A stretch of 64,000 bases of DNA from Apostichopus japonicus (taxonomy: Eukaryota; Echinodermata; Holothuroidea; Aspidochirotida; Stichopodidae). Numbering within the stretch: position 1 is the first letter of the stretch; each line of letters begins with the position of its first letter. A model generated the notes under the pieces. The model worked only from the letters and a program-made list of their open reading frames with translations, was not told the origin of the DNA and ran no database searches. The position numbers were made by a program, and so were the translations under genes. The stretch is from assembly GCF_037975245.1 (NCBI RefSeq), contig NC_092573.1, positions 12,130,501 to 12,194,500 of the forward strand, given 5' to 3'. Of the stretch, positions 1-14,348 are shown piece by piece.

Positions 1-188
1 CCCACATATGAAATCGGTTAAGCGTCGTAAAAATAACTGCTGTATTGGATAGAGGATGTACGGTAAAGGATGGGAGGTAACAAAGCCATGCTAATAACCT
101 ATAAATTGCATTTGTAAGCAGATATTTTTAAAATATTTTTTTATGATTTCAAAACCAATCCCGATGTTTAGAATATTCTGCAAGGCGT

Positions 189-206
189 GGGGGGGGGGGG
201 GGGGGG
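189..206. repeat. Poly-G run of 18
   Basis: An uninterrupted run of 18 G lies in AT-rich surroundings. Similar G runs elsewhere in the window sit close to the ends of hAT-like elements, so this one may mark a decayed element end. No inverted end was identified next to it. Confidence 0.9.
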
Positions 207-2721
207 ATAATGTCTCATTAGCTAGTGATCAAAGATAACAAAAAAGGAAACTTACAAAGAAAGATTTCGTTTGAAACTCCGCGAATTTATAAGCCTTTCT
301 TTGTTATTTCAAAGTAAGGAGAATTTATTTTGCATTTGATCTAAAGGAAAGAGTGAGATCTAATGGAAAGAGTGAGATTTGCAAACATTTCAAACATGCC
401 TCTCTATTCTCTAATTTGCGTTACAAATTGGCCTGTGTCAATACCCGAGACCCCGTAAAGTTACTGGTTCACTGCAACATTCAGCACAAATTCTATATGT
501 TTTTCATCAACATTGGTCATATACAGGTTATCACCTCACATCGTATAGTAGCAGTATATAAGAGTTCAATTAATCATACAACAAAAGAGCTCATGTATGC
601 CATATATATATTGATTAGAGACCACGAGTAAAGGCAAATACAGAGTAAATGTTTAGCACACTCAGCCATATCATATAGAAAAACAACTGTTGCTTCCGAA
701 CAAGTAAAAGAAAAGAAAAGTTAAGCTGTTGGCAAGATTGTTTCATATTTACCAAATTTCAGCTGATATTCACCAAGCAGACTTGACGTTTTTGACTTTT
801 AAACAATTCTTTGCATCGTCAAGCATGTAAACTGATTTCTATTAATGTAATGCTGTAACATTCGCTTCCAGGAATTACCTTTTCTGCTTGCGTGAACACT
901 GAGCAAGTCGCAATAATGATACATAACGTTTAGTGGCACGAAACATCCTGCATGAGAAAGAAACCCTTCAGTCTATTCTTTAACATTTCATGACGTCGCA
1001 TGTTTTCCATGACGCATATACAATGACAGTCAATAATTGTGCCTTATGCATGATGTCTAAGCAACGTTACTTCCGTAAATTGACAACTTGCATTATGTCA
1101 CTGATACACATAGTCTCCTAACGTGTTACTCACGGTATAGTTTTGTGCCCTACGCGTGTTATATCGTGAGCATAGGTCTACGCACTGCAAGTATATTATG
1201 TACTGCAGCAGAATAAGACACCAGCTATTCGAATACTTTACCAGTGAATCTTCGGATCCCCGTTATTTGGTAACTTTGATAAGTATAGCGCGTCTACATA
1301 AATTCATGAATATATCTGCCTGTATAATGTACGATAAGTGTAGCCTATACTTCCAAGAAACGCGTTCTCGCTAAGACATCGCAGACTGTATGATACACAT
1401 ACAGGTGACATTTATTAGTTAATATCGGCATGAAGAAATAAAAACGAACAAATTGATCAGAATCTTATTTAGTAATCTCACAAGCTGACGAATGACGTAA
1501 TCATTTCTCGTTGACTTAGCTCATAACATGTAATCGATTTTTTATTTTATTTGCAATGAGTCACACATTGTCGATATTGAGCAATATGTAATGTTTAGAA
1601 ATCTGTTAAGACATGAAACGGTTCACAGAGAATACTAAATAAGGATGTATATATGTACGTTGTCTGCATGCTGTTACTCAGTCACTTTTTTGATTTTCAA
1701 TTTCTCCGCATTAAGTTTAAAACAGAAGCAATATGACTTAAATGAACCAAATTAAAAAAATGTCGGCAACTTACTCGTTGGCGCCTTCGAAATTAAATTG
1801 TTAGAATGCATTAAAACTTTTCTTAAATGCGTAAACAAAATTCTTAAAATACATTCATATTCTTAAGTATCATAATTAATTGATAAGAAAGTTATGCCAT
1901 GCAGGAATGGTAATGAAAGTATTACAAATGTTTAAAAAAAGACGTTAGTTTGTTGATCAAGGGTAACAACGACTAGTTAAATGAAACGAGCTTCTGCTAT
2001 AAAGTCTGCAATCTGGTGGCTTACTGAAACGGCAATCCACTCTGGAGGGTTGGAGGCCTCTTTTTCCATCCGAAAAAGACGTTCTGGCATTTAGGAAATT
2101 AAGCTTCAATGTCCTCGGGTATAGTCTGAGGGACAAGGCAGTGTGGCACGTCTCCAGAAGATGTTGTATTAAAAATACTACCTTCTTCTATTTAAAAAAA
2201 AACAACATACAGTCAGTGTCAATTGTTTACAAATTCGAGCTGAGTAAATCTTGGCTGTGAAACCTCGGGATATCTATAGTTTGCACTGTAAGCATACGAA
2301 TAAGCTGGGACAATTTGAACAAATATTCATATGAGATTTTTTATTATGATATAGAAATATTATATTATCGTTTTAATGTGTATTATAACAATAATACGGT
2401 TCCAGTACTACAAATCCATTATTTATAAAAACATTTCAAATGTAAACGTTTTATGTTCCTGTTTAATGTATGTCCAGACAGTCATCTTTTCAGGCTTTAG
2501 TTCTATAAGGGAACCAAGTTTTCACTTAAGAAAAATGAAACTTGGAATTGACAGATGAAATTCACGAGAGGACTCTCGTAAACATTGAATGGTAAAATTA
2601 AATGTCACGCAACCACATGAGTAGCCCCTACTGAATAACATTGACACTACGTGACGTTAGCATCATTATAATCAACAAAGGAGTCTACATTAAATACCAG
2701 ACTTTGATTCTCCCCTCTCTC

Positions 2722-2763
2722 CACAACAACAAGAACAACAACAACAACAACAACAACAACAAA
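2722..2763. repeat. CAA trinucleotide microsatellite
   Basis: About twelve CAA/AAC units occur with one AAG interruption. The poly-valine open frame on the opposite strand is a by-product of this repeat. Confidence 0.9.
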
Positions 2764-3049
2764 GATAGAAAAAACGGATGAATTTATAAAGGAATGTTTT
2801 AATAGTACATATTGAGCTATAAGCGACATAATAACGCCGTGGCTATTGCCTACCTGACATAAGCAGACTTTCGTATGATTTAAAGGTCTGAAAAGGAGTA
2901 GCAATATTCATTATACCCTTGCAACCATTCCAATTCCGATTCGGTTATTTGATTTATAAGCCATATAGATGGACTTAAGCTTAGGAAAGAGAGAGTATGT
3001 GAATTAACGAAACGTCGGTGGTTTGTACAGAGGGGTATGTTTTCTTCAA

Positions 3050-3296
3050 GAGGAGTGTTAGCTCAGTGGTTAACGCCCATGCTTTTCAATCATAAGGTCC
3101 CCAGTTCGAGTCACTCGAAGATTAATGTATGTCGTCCAGTTACAGAGTTGTTGACAATTCATAATCATGGACGTTAAATATGAATCTAAGAGACTGACTT
3201 CGGTCAGCTTGCGGTTTTGATAAGCCTATGATGGCATCTTCGTGAGTTCCTGCTTGCAGGAGGATCTAAAATACATACACACATACATGCATACAT
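3050..3296 (+). mobile_element. tRNA-derived SINE
   Basis: The left end looks like a tRNA, with an A-box-like TAGCTCAGTGGTTA at 3059-3072 and a B-box-like GTTCGAGTC about 40 bases later. A tRNA-unrelated body follows, containing the inverted word GACTGACTTCGGTCAG, and the right end is a run of ACATACA-like units at about 3271-3296. A pol III box pair, an unrelated body and a simple-repeat tail make up the standard SINE layout. The tRNA part does not fold into a convincing complete cloverleaf, so a functional tRNA gene is unlikely. Target-site duplications were not resolved, so the ends are approximate. Confidence 0.75.
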
Positions 3297-3803
3297 TAGT
3301 GATATTTAACTCATTTAGCTTTAAATAAAACGTGCTATTGCATTCTCCACCGTCTCGTTCCCTCAGCTATTACGAAATTACACGTAAACATCAATTAGAC
3401 AACTCTGTCATTGTGCTCACTGCGAACAACGTTACTCGTTCGGCATAATGCTTAATGAGATTTTTCGCGTGCAGACTTAATTTATCTTTCTCAAGCATTG
3501 GTCATCACGTATGGTACTTCCGCGTTTCGAAGAATACTTCATAATATGTTACTTATATACTTATATGTAGGTGTAGGAGCCTTTCTCAAACAGTTGAACA
3601 AATTTCCCGCTAAGAATAATATAGACGATCGGTGGAGTGCGAAGCAGTTTTTATCTTCATCACCGTATTGCTGAGTCATCAAGTCTGAAAAAGGTAAATT
3701 GGTTGTGATTGAGTGCTACAGTTTGTGATGTCATAATTACGAAGTCAAGTGAAAGGATCTTTAATCTTACGCAGTCACTCGAATATTTTCGAAGTGCAAC
3801 TGT

Positions 3804-3804
3804 T

Positions 3805-3881
<77 letters not shown>
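3804..3881. repeat. TA dinucleotide microsatellite
   Basis: About 78 bases of nearly pure TA/AT repeat. The YIYIYI open frames on both strands come from this repeat and are not genes. Confidence 0.95.
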
Positions 3882-3884
<3 letters not shown>

Positions 3885-6800
3885 ATGTTATTAATGTTCC
3901 GACTGTTATTATACCCGTGTATACACAATATGATCTGAAGTACGGTATTCATGTAGTCAATTGCACAAATATGTATGTTGAGAATAAACGACAAAGAGCG
4001 TCATGAAGGTCATGGTATACAATGATAACACAAAGCAAAAGGCAGTGTAGTGTCTGTTATTGATACGATTGCAAACATAAGTCATCTCACAGACTAAACT
4101 AAAACAAATGAAACGGTGGTATCCTTATCGAAGATTATTTACAAATGTTAAATGGATCAAGCTATGTTCAGGTATTAAATTAACAGTTGATGAGTACAAA
4201 CGATGTCACGTAATCGGTTAAACTATAAGTATGTGTTACGAAGAAATTCCTTAGAACAAACTTCATCACTGGAATGATTTTCACCAAAATGTTAATAGGA
4301 TTGTTAAGGAAGCTGTAATCCCTATGTGCTTTGGATAATTCTATAAACAGGGAATTCAAATAGTAGGCCTACATAGTATACGTTTATTTTCTTCATGTCA
4401 TAAGCCGTTTCCAAAGTTTCTTGCAACATAAATGTGTCACATTCTCGATGCTGAACCAGCAGGAAGAAAACTTTGTCTTTTTTTGTCACCTATAATAACT
4501 AAACACTCATGAAAAAAAAATGAACAGCTTTTACAATTACTACTCCGGGGTAAAATAATCCATCGCTATTTGTTTTACTATGCAGATTATTAAAGCAAAT
4601 TAAGGAAAAGATATGTGGGTGGAAAATATGTCACATGGTATTTTTCTTTACAGGATCGATGAAGTTGTGTTTTCTAATCAATCTCTGAATGTCACTGAAA
4701 CCTTGACCAATATTTATTATTACAAATACTTCATACATGTGCTTCATTCAAACTACACACTTGAGAAAAAGCATTGAAAGTTCATATGAGGGTATAATAT
4801 TTACGACTCGTAACTTAATTTCCCTCATCTTTTCATTCAGGGTGTGTTTCTGTCTTAGATTATTAACTTTTAACAATTTCGTTTTAAGAAACCTCCGAAC
4901 GTACGAACCCACTCGACACTATATATAGCAAAATAAATAATCTTGGAAGTCGCTAAGCCTTGCAATTTAGTTATTTCTTAAAGCAGCTTTTAGCGTTTTG
5001 TCGCCGTTTTCCCATTCTTTTGACATGTCCATCGAGTTGTGTATATGTATTCATCACAAAACAGCAAACTCAGATATTAACCAAGTGTTTTCCCTGTCTA
5101 GAGCGAGTAATAAAGGACTTTTGAAGATAATGAGCAGAGTGTCTTCCGAAACATTCCTCATTTCAAATTAATCTCACTCAGTTCCCCAAATCCACTAGTT
5201 TGAATTCAACCAATCAGTGAATAGCTAACATGTTTATTTATGAGCCGTTGCTTATAATAGATCATTTGAAAATCCGCCCTTTAGTAAGACCATGGAGTTA
5301 GAAGAGACTGCTGTTCATTTTTCGCCACGCCCACTTCTTCACCTTTCAATGTTATTAGTCTGGACCGATAGCTTGTGTGTTACGTAATCAATTCGCCAAG
5401 CCTAGCAACGGAAATCAACGTGAAAAGGTCACTGGCACAGCTCAAATTTCCCGCCATTATATAAACAGAGAGAGCCTATTAAAATGTCATTCATAGAATT
5501 TAAATATTCATATTATGGGCGGGATTTATTGCTTCCCTAACGGAAAATATCTTCGAGATAAACAATTTTTCGGCTTTCATTCCAATATTTGAAATTAGAT
5601 ACGCTAGTTATGTATGTCTTTATGGCATCGTGAGGTCAATGATGTTGAGAAAATCATAGAAAAGTGACGCAAAAGCTGCTTTAATTTCGTCTTATCGTAT
5701 ATTTTCAGCACAGTTTGTTCTTTCAAGTACACACTGCAATTTCTTGAGAGGCAAATATGTTGCCTCCATTGCAGACAGACAGTTTTTGCTCTCAACTCAC
5801 ACTTGCCAAGTGGTTCGTTTAATGCCTGGAGACTAAAAGCACGATGATTTCATATCTGATGGTTAAGGGTCTAGAAGACATTTGAGATTATACGTAGGAG
5901 AAACTCAATATGGGCAGTGTTTACAATTCCATCAACTGACATTTAAACAGTCCTGACTAACATCCGCAGGAAAGTTGAGCAATAATTGAAGAATCTTTGA
6001 TTTCAAAGTAGAAGGAGTTGATGGTTTGTTTGCAAACATTTAAGATAAAAAAGTCAGGCAAGGAACGAGTTGATTGAACATAACGATTCGATTGAGTTGT
6101 AGAGAAAATTTAAATAAGAAAATTATAAACATTAATACTGTTAAATGCTAAGTATTATTGATGATTAATGTACTAGAGTAAAACAAAATTACTCTAGTAA
6201 ATTACTGGTTGAATATATGGAGTAATACTACGATGTTTTCACGTTCATTATCAACACATAGCATATGAATTTAAATGCGTACATACAGTGAGCGGGTGAG
6301 AATTCTAGTTCGCAACGCCGTATTATGTGCTGTTTTGTTATCCTACTTAGAAAGCACTTCGGGAACAACTTATGTTCGCCGTGGTAACTTTTATAACGAA
6401 GCAGAGGACAAAACAACTTGTTTCTAGTGAAATTTGTGACGATGACAAATTTTGCTATGGTTACTGCTTTATTCAAATTGCCAAAGACATTAACCTTGGG
6501 TACTTGAGACGTGTCAAGTTTACAACTTATATGGAAGAAAAGAAACGACTTAGTCTTGTTGTTAAACATAACGGCTCACACCGTGCAACCATCTAAAGGG
6601 TATAGTATTTTACACATTATCTAATGTGCATGCTATGCGTATTTGTTGGATATATCGCTATTATGTGACAGTATATATGTATCAATGTCACACCATAGCC
6701 GGTAAACGAGAAAATTCACTAATTCTCAGCAAAGGCCTAACTCTATTCATAGTAGCATAGCATATATGTACTTTAACCTACCAATAAATTGAACATTTAT

Positions 6801-9800
6801 ATACTAATTGCATGTCAGTAAGTAAAATACCAGCGGATCTGTTGAAAAGATGAATTCTAACATTGGAAGATTCATAAATATTTAAATTGAAATCGAAGTT
6901 GAAATGAAGCCGACAAACATGAAACGAGTAAAGGTGCAGAGAATGTATAATGCTGCAATCGTATTATCAGCTAAATATGCATATATTAAAGCAGTAAAGC
7001 TTATGTTTATATTATTTTATATAGTGTTCTACCTTAACTAGGATTAATGCCTTGGTTTACGGTCACTTAGATATTTGTAAGATCGTCTCAGAAAATAACG
7101 GCAAGCCCAAGTTTAACCAAAGGACAAGTAAGTTAGTTGTTGCACGTTGTAGTGTAAAGCTATACTATAACAGGACAATTGATGTCCAATTATGATACTC
7201 GAGACATACTGACGGAGGATAACGGATACGTTGATAAATAATTGGAACGTTTTATGAACTTGACTTCCAACAGAAATAGTTTTGTAATGTCTGAACTTAA
7301 GCTTGTCATTGATAAGTCATCATCATCAGACGAGCGACATCAGCAAGATTGTTACCACATCATACGTCTGTATATATTATTTAGCAAAGTTACAATCAAC
7401 TCCAGATGTGAACATGGATTTTCTCTTTCACATCCTAGGATCTACTTTCCACCACCACGAGAAAGAACGTATAGAAAATAATTGTAGGCCTAAATCCTAT
7501 AGGTGTGCAGCGAAATGTAATCGCATTTCCGAGTGGTCGGCCGAGAAACATCGCTTCATACAAGTGACTGGTTCGTTAAGAATGTGATACATGCTTAACT
7601 TGAAACATTCTATATCGTTTTTAGGTCAAATCTAAAAATCAGTTAGAAAGCGGAATTTCATTTTGATTCACACATATAGCAACATGTTAGAATTGTCAAA
7701 TGTATAAACATAAGAATTTGAAGAAAATTAGCGGATTTTTAGAACTGAGCATTCAGAATATACGAATATGACAGAGAGGTTTTGTAACCGATGTACGAAT
7801 AACAAAGAATTAACATCATTATCAAATAATTTTATTATTGCTATCCTCGTGTCAATTTCTATCTCCGTTTTTATTAATTCTACTTATCGATATGGACAAG
7901 AAGTAAGGTAATCAAACATTGGCAGGGTTGCCCCGTGTTGCAGGATGATAAACTGAAATATACTACAGGTGTTGCTAATGGCATATTTCCGTTATTTATT
8001 ACACTTTCATCTTCTGTCAAATACGTACTTTATTTGAATTACAATTAGTTAATCAAACTACCAAATATATTACAGCTTGTGAAGAGCTCATGATAATATA
8101 ACTCTGTTTCAAAAGATGTATGGCATTGTTTAAGGCATCGGCCTATATATTTTCAATAATAAAAACAATGGCATCCTACCATTTCCTAAGAATCTAACTT
8201 GTATTTTCCTAAGTATGTAACTTGTAATATGCATATCATAAAGTAAATACTGTGCGCGTATTCGATCAACAGTCATATAAGAAAGCAGTCATTATATGTC
8301 TGAGATGACGTCAATCTTCGTGGTTAAAATTTATATGTAACCGCAAATGTCGTAATCAAAGCTAATTTAGTGTTATTTGCTTCTAACTCAATGTTGATTG
8401 GAAATAAACCATACCGTGAATGCAGTCTGATCAAGTATTTTATGATATATCATGCTTAACTACAGTCAGATACGTTTCAGAGACTTTACCAAAGGAAATG
8501 TAATTGTGAATATTGTTCAATAAATAAATAAATAAATTATGTACACATGTTTTCTGTATAGGTTGACGATATGGCATATGTGGTAATGATAATCATATAT
8601 ATCACTGTAGTCCGGGAGATTTAACTATTTGATTGTTCAATCATTTTCTAATTAAACAACACACGGATAATGCACTCTTACCATGCACGACTGGATGTTA
8701 TGTATAAACGTTCTGTGCTCGACGGATCTCAAAGTATCTCTGATTATGTGTAGAAACATGAATATTTTAGTTTAGAACTTGAATTGACGGAACCTCTGAT
8801 GGTGTAATTAAGACAGAGGTTCACGAAAGTGTGCGATATCAGACATAATAAAACACGAATGTGAAAGTGCAACGCATGCAGAACAGTAAAAGAATACACC
8901 TATGAGAGGCACGCAACATAGTATCATCAACTAACAAATAGTTCATATATATTGGTGGAACAAAACCCAGTACGCTGTATTATTTATTACTAGATGTAAC
9001 AACCATGTGGTCATAAGTTTACTTCTTAATATGTAGGTATTCATATGAACAAATGTATTGATACTCTGTATTGTTTATAAAAATAATTTATTTTTAGAGG
9101 TAACAGCTGGAGAAAGGGAAAGATTCTTTCCTGCGTAACAGTTCATATTTAACCTAAAATAGTCGAAATGACCAGTTGTGGCTGCCACTGATTCCCGACT
9201 ATTGTCCTTTAATTAACCACATACTAATTAAAAATTTCAAAGTGAACCGTAAATACACCATGATTCTTCTTTCAGTGACAGACAGGACGCATTTGTGAGA
9301 AGTATAACTTACCAGCATTATGTCAAAAATGAAGTACTGTTTAATAATCAAGTATACGGACTAACTACGTTATCCGGAAATTAAATAAATATATTCATAA
9401 AAAATAAAATGAATTGAAAACACTGTTTTAGTACTCTGCTCATCTCAACAAGACAAAATTGTTATGCAACTTAATTACATCATGAGAGCGAACGTTGAAT
9501 TTATATGTATTTGGTGCGTTTATTGTATGTAAAGTACCTTTACACATTAAAACATGAGATTATCTGCGTTTTAATGCAAACGTATGCATCATTTCATCAA
9601 TAGTACAAAATGCAGTATTGCTATATTTATGATTGTTGAGAAAACTTCATATTAGTCAATTAACTGCGTATATTAGGCCTTGAATTGTGTTCTACCTGTT
9701 TGGGTTGTATTTATGTTTTTATTACTAAATAAATGCGCATACATTCACACACAATTGTTTCGAAACTGTCAAGATATGCATCACTTTGAAATTTGACTCG

Positions 9801-12800
9801 GGCAAAATAGCTCACCCATACTTATCTTAGAGGGAAACAGTTAAAAATACATTTTATCTGCAAAACAAAATGACCTTTGCATCAGATAAGCTGTTGCAGT
9901 AATTGCGTCACTGTTTTCATGGAAACCAATGAAGCTTATCAAATCACTGATAATTCTTAACTCCTCAAGTAGAAGCTTTTGAAACTTTTGTTAGTACAGT
10001 AGTCATTTTACAGGGCCGTAGGTTTTTACTGCTATTCACTTGGGTATATACTTTGCTTATGCACTTCCTATACATACTGTTGAATTGTGAAGTGTCAATT
10101 TTGTAAAAGGAATAAATTTCATGCTCAGTTCCCCAAAATAAGGTGCATAAGATATTGCCCAGTTAATGGCAACAGGTCGTGTAATCTGCAAGCAGTCTAT
10201 TGGTCTATGGTTATGAGTATGGTAGTACTCTTTCTAGGTTTGAAGGAGGGGGGGATTCAGTATGTCAAATTGATTGTGTTCAGAGACATTATATCGTCGA
10301 TAATGAAGGATCGTTACGTATAATATTCCTCCACAAGTTACGAAATCAGTAAACATCCAGAAACAGTGACAGTATCTCGTTATACCTAATTTTTAGCTAC
10401 AATTGAACTTAACATAAAAACATAAAAATGTAGCGGCTCAAGATAAAGGTTCATTAATATTTTCTCAACAAGACAATGATCACGTTTGTATAGCGTAGTT
10501 TTCGTCTTTCTTCCCGATAGAACCACGAGTTTAATAGGACACCCGGGAAGCGAAAAGTCAGAAGAACCTAATTTTACTCACGACATCGCCAGATATTGAT
10601 CTTTCGTGACAATGATGGCTGTAGTTGGAATGTTGGATGTTGGAACTCCTTACTTACGGTTGAACCCTTAACCTACATGACAGTTGCTGCAAACTATTTG
10701 CTTTAATTTAAACCTTAAAAGTAGGAATATTTCTTGTTCGGTAGGAGTAATACTAATGAGATTTGAGAAGCCTGAATTCCCATGTGGCTAATACAAACCG
10801 CATCATATATGAAGGTAAAGAGGCATTGCAAAAGGCTGTATTCTGGACTCGTCATGTGATATCCACACGGGTTCTCGACTCATCTATCCAATTAGCGGTT
10901 ACAAAACTATGAATCTTTCAAACCCAAACGAAAAATTGTGTCCTAGAAAGTATCATGTATGTCATCACTTTGTTTAAGTTGCATGTTCATTCATATTTCT
11001 GTATAATTATAATTTTCTAAACCAATTTTCTTTGGAAAAAAGTAAGAGCCCAACTGTTAAGTGACATGCTAGTTTGAGTGTGCGCTCGAAATTCGAAACA
11101 GAATGCAGCATTTCGAGTAGAACTAAAGAAGTGATCCTTCATTCGCATATGGAAAGGTGAAGAAAGAACAAAAAAATCATGATGTGAAAGGTTAAAATTG
11201 TTTTTCGCATCCTTAATTGTTTTTGTTGTGGTAATGTTCTGGGTTGGATAAGATTGGTCCCCTATGAGCGTGTGTCAACTACACGTACAATCATTTTAAA
11301 CAGTGAAGAGCGTCGAAGGTTCAAGTTGCTATCACTACACTACGTAGAATTTGAAAGGGCTATATAGTCAACCTCATACAACAACTGTTTGCTATAAAGC
11401 AAAAAAGGTAGGTTGTCTTCATTTAAAATAATTCAAAATATTATGTAGCTCCTTCTTGAGTGCCTTACTGCACACAAGTGACTATAACATGATTCCATAT
11501 GATGCCATTGAGGAGTATTTCCTCCCTCCCTTCCGCCCCTCCCCCACCACCCTCTTTAAAACTAAAATTGTGCCGTCAGCTGTCGTTAGATTCAACTGTC
11601 CTATGTAGCACACAAGTTGTTGATGCGTCAACCCCGTCGAATAGTCTATTTGGCAGCATTTTGTAAATCCAGTATAAAGCATTACCTCTTGATGAATACA
11701 CAAGAGTCTTCAAAATATAATATAGAAAAGGCGGAACTCTAATCAAACCTCGATACGGGGAAAGATGTTTTTCCAATCCTATGTTGATTCAATTTGTATC
11801 GACTCCGGTGCGGCATGGGAATTCAGGTCAAGAATGACGTCACGATTGCAATAATAATAAAGTTTACTCATACATATCTTTAGCTTGGGTATTTATTGTT
11901 ATATTTTTTTAGAAGTGCAGCGCATTGCAATATTTTACACCGCAAAAGAGTTTGTGTGGTACATGAAATTAATTTGGTCGACAAAATCTATCCACTCATC
12001 TTATATTAGCAGCAATTAAATAGAGGCCTTAATTTTTTCTCTTCATAAATATCTTTGATATATACAAAGTGTAAAAGTAAGGACTAATTGCTGTCCCCCA
12101 AAAATATGACAATTTTGTAACAAGATTGGAAATATTTACAAACATTTACTTAATATGAACTATAGTGAGCTCTCTTAGGTGACAAGGGGTTTAATTAATG
12201 TATCCCTTCTTTATTTTTTATTTTTTTTATTTTAGCGTGGGTGGTAGTGGGGTGTTTTCGGTGGAAACAAAATTCTCCATCTTCCGATATGTTCCCACAT
12301 TTTTTACCATAAATTTGCAGCATTGACTTGATCATTTCATCATTTGATATTAACATATTTAGAAGTGTTTCCTTAACGGTATGCACGTGACAACACTGCA
12401 TTATACAAGCTAGCATTTAAGAAGTATGCATATCTCTAGGTGACAAACAAAGCTCACCGATATGTTCATTAAAGATTTAGCAAACGTTTGACTAAAGAGA
12501 AAATAGTTTCTGCATTAATACAGTCCGAAATTTTGTGTTCTCATTAGTTGCCAAATTGAAGAGAATAACTTTCAATGGTATTTTAATCCTCCTGGGAGGG
12601 AGTCAAAAGGACATGCAGAATACTTATTGGTTGTAAACTAGGGCATATTTTACTTTGAACTGACTTACTTTGCCCTCACAGGTTGGTATTATTCCCGAGG
12701 GGATTTTCCTTCTAACCTAATTTGCATTTTCGAGGAATGCAAAAGCCATTATAGCTTACTTTCGACCTTCCATATATCTGTTGATTCCACTCCTGTCACT

Positions 12801-13230
12801 AACCAGAAGGCCTCCTATAAAATACAAAAATTAATTGCTCTCGTACGTAGATGTTTAGAATTATTCTTAAAAGCCACATGATACATATCTTGCAATAAAT
12901 ATTTAAAAGACAGAAAGATCAACTGTATTCATATCAGCATGATATTTTTCGACATTAAGCTGTAATATTTATGTATAAATGCAGTCTGTTGTAAACAATA
13001 GCACGCATAATAAAGTCCCGTGTTGTATAAACTAAAATAAGAATCCTCTGAGCGTGAATGAGTGATGAGAGGAAGAAACAGATATGAAGAGTTTAAAAAG
13101 AAGAAGTCAAATAAATGATCCAACAGTTTAAAACAGAATATGTTTCAAAGAAGAAATTTCGATATATCTCTCAATACAAAGAATTATATACACCGTGTAA
13201 CAGACCTAACTGCCTACGAACATAGAACCA

Positions 13231-13320
13231 TATATAGATGTATATGTATGTATATGTATATATATAAATATATATATATATTCATATATATGCGTGTGTT
13301 TATATGTATTTGTATCATAT
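13231..13320. repeat. Imperfect TA/TATG-rich repeat
   Basis: A degenerate mixture of TATA, TGTA and ATAT units over about 90 bases. It encodes a meaningless Tyr/Ile/Met-rich open frame. Confidence 0.8.
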
Positions 13321-14348
13321 AAGCTTCCCTTATGAAGCATATGAATTAACATTGATTAGGGTATAAGCTATGGCCCGAACAAATGAATCATGGTTGTATG
13401 CATGCTAATTGAGAATGAAAGCAGGAAGCCGAGTTAGATTACACCTGCACCAGCAGCACATTCTTCATTCTGTACAAAACGAGCCTTAAATTTATGCCCG
13501 AGGCAAGCTAAACTGCCTCTCGCCGAGTACCTTTCACATTATCTTAACTATTTGTTTCATCAAATGAGAAAGAAGAAAAGGCATTACCACGTCGAGGACG
13601 AAATAGCCGCTTAAACATTTCTGTTTCTATGACAACAGCTTCAAATTTCCTCATGTTTACGTCAATCTTACGTCGTAAGTCGCTTTTAGAATTTCTTTAT
13701 TGGGCGTCCTTCAAGCTAAAACACGAGTCCCTCGTTGAATAAAGATAAATCTCCGCCTCGTGTAGGGCTTTATGGAAAAAATGAGAGGCCTAGAAGCAAA
13801 CAAGAGACTGTCACCTTTGGTTTCAATCCACAAGTGAAGGATGGGAATTCTAAGCACGCGCGCTGAGGGAAGAAAACTGATTACAACGGAAGATTTAGAC
13901 ATTCCTATATGGAACGTATTCAACATCAGCCCGAAAATGAAAGCAAACACATCAACAAAAAAGAAGAAAATAGCCACATTCAATAGACAGACATATTTCT
14001 CCTGTGTTATTCAAATCCTATTTCCTATTATGATATAGATCGACTTACTCTATAATGCCAAATTGCAATGTCCAGTGACCTGAACCATTCTTCCATTATA
14101 TGAACAATCATTCTCTCTGACATTGCATTAACTATACTGCTTTGGGTAACTGATTCATCGAGGTTCACTTCACAAATAAACTTTCATTGGTAATTACAAT
14201 GTATGCATGAATGTATTCAAAACATTCAGTCAATAACTTACTGCATTAACAATATTATAGATAGGAGTCAATCGTTAGTTGACTTCGTTATTTCAAATGT
14301 TGTCTAATTTAAAATTCCATGTTACATTCATAGTTATTTGGTTATTGT

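Larger units (their letters stand above)
1..3045. other. Non-coding DNA, no gene recognised
   Basis: This is AT-rich sequence in which every open frame is short and shows no family motif or coding-like third-position bias. It contains a poly-G run at 189-206 and a CAA repeat at 2722-2763. It may be intron 1 or upstream DNA of the synaptotagmin gene, because that gene's start exon was not found, but nothing here proves it. Confidence 0.6.
3297..14348. other. Long non-coding stretch, no gene recognised
   Basis: Eleven kilobases contain no exon that I can support on either strand: open frames are short, AT-rich and lack motifs. Simple repeats occur at 3804-3881 (TA) and 13231-13320 (TA-rich), with a small AAAT repeat near 8520. 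By analogy with vertebrate SYT4, a short exon with the start codon and about 15 luminal residues should lie upstream of 15065. It would end in phase 1, but it is too short to identify by eye. Confidence 0.55.

Noticed and set aside
6228-6596. Overlapping open frames of 74 and 113 codons on opposite strands
   Set aside because: AT-rich, without motifs, splice context or coding bias; consistent with chance.
1-14348. Search for the synaptotagmin start exon
   Set aside because: Only about 15 codons are expected, and many ATG plus GT combinations occur by chance; no candidate could be supported without transcript or orthologue data.
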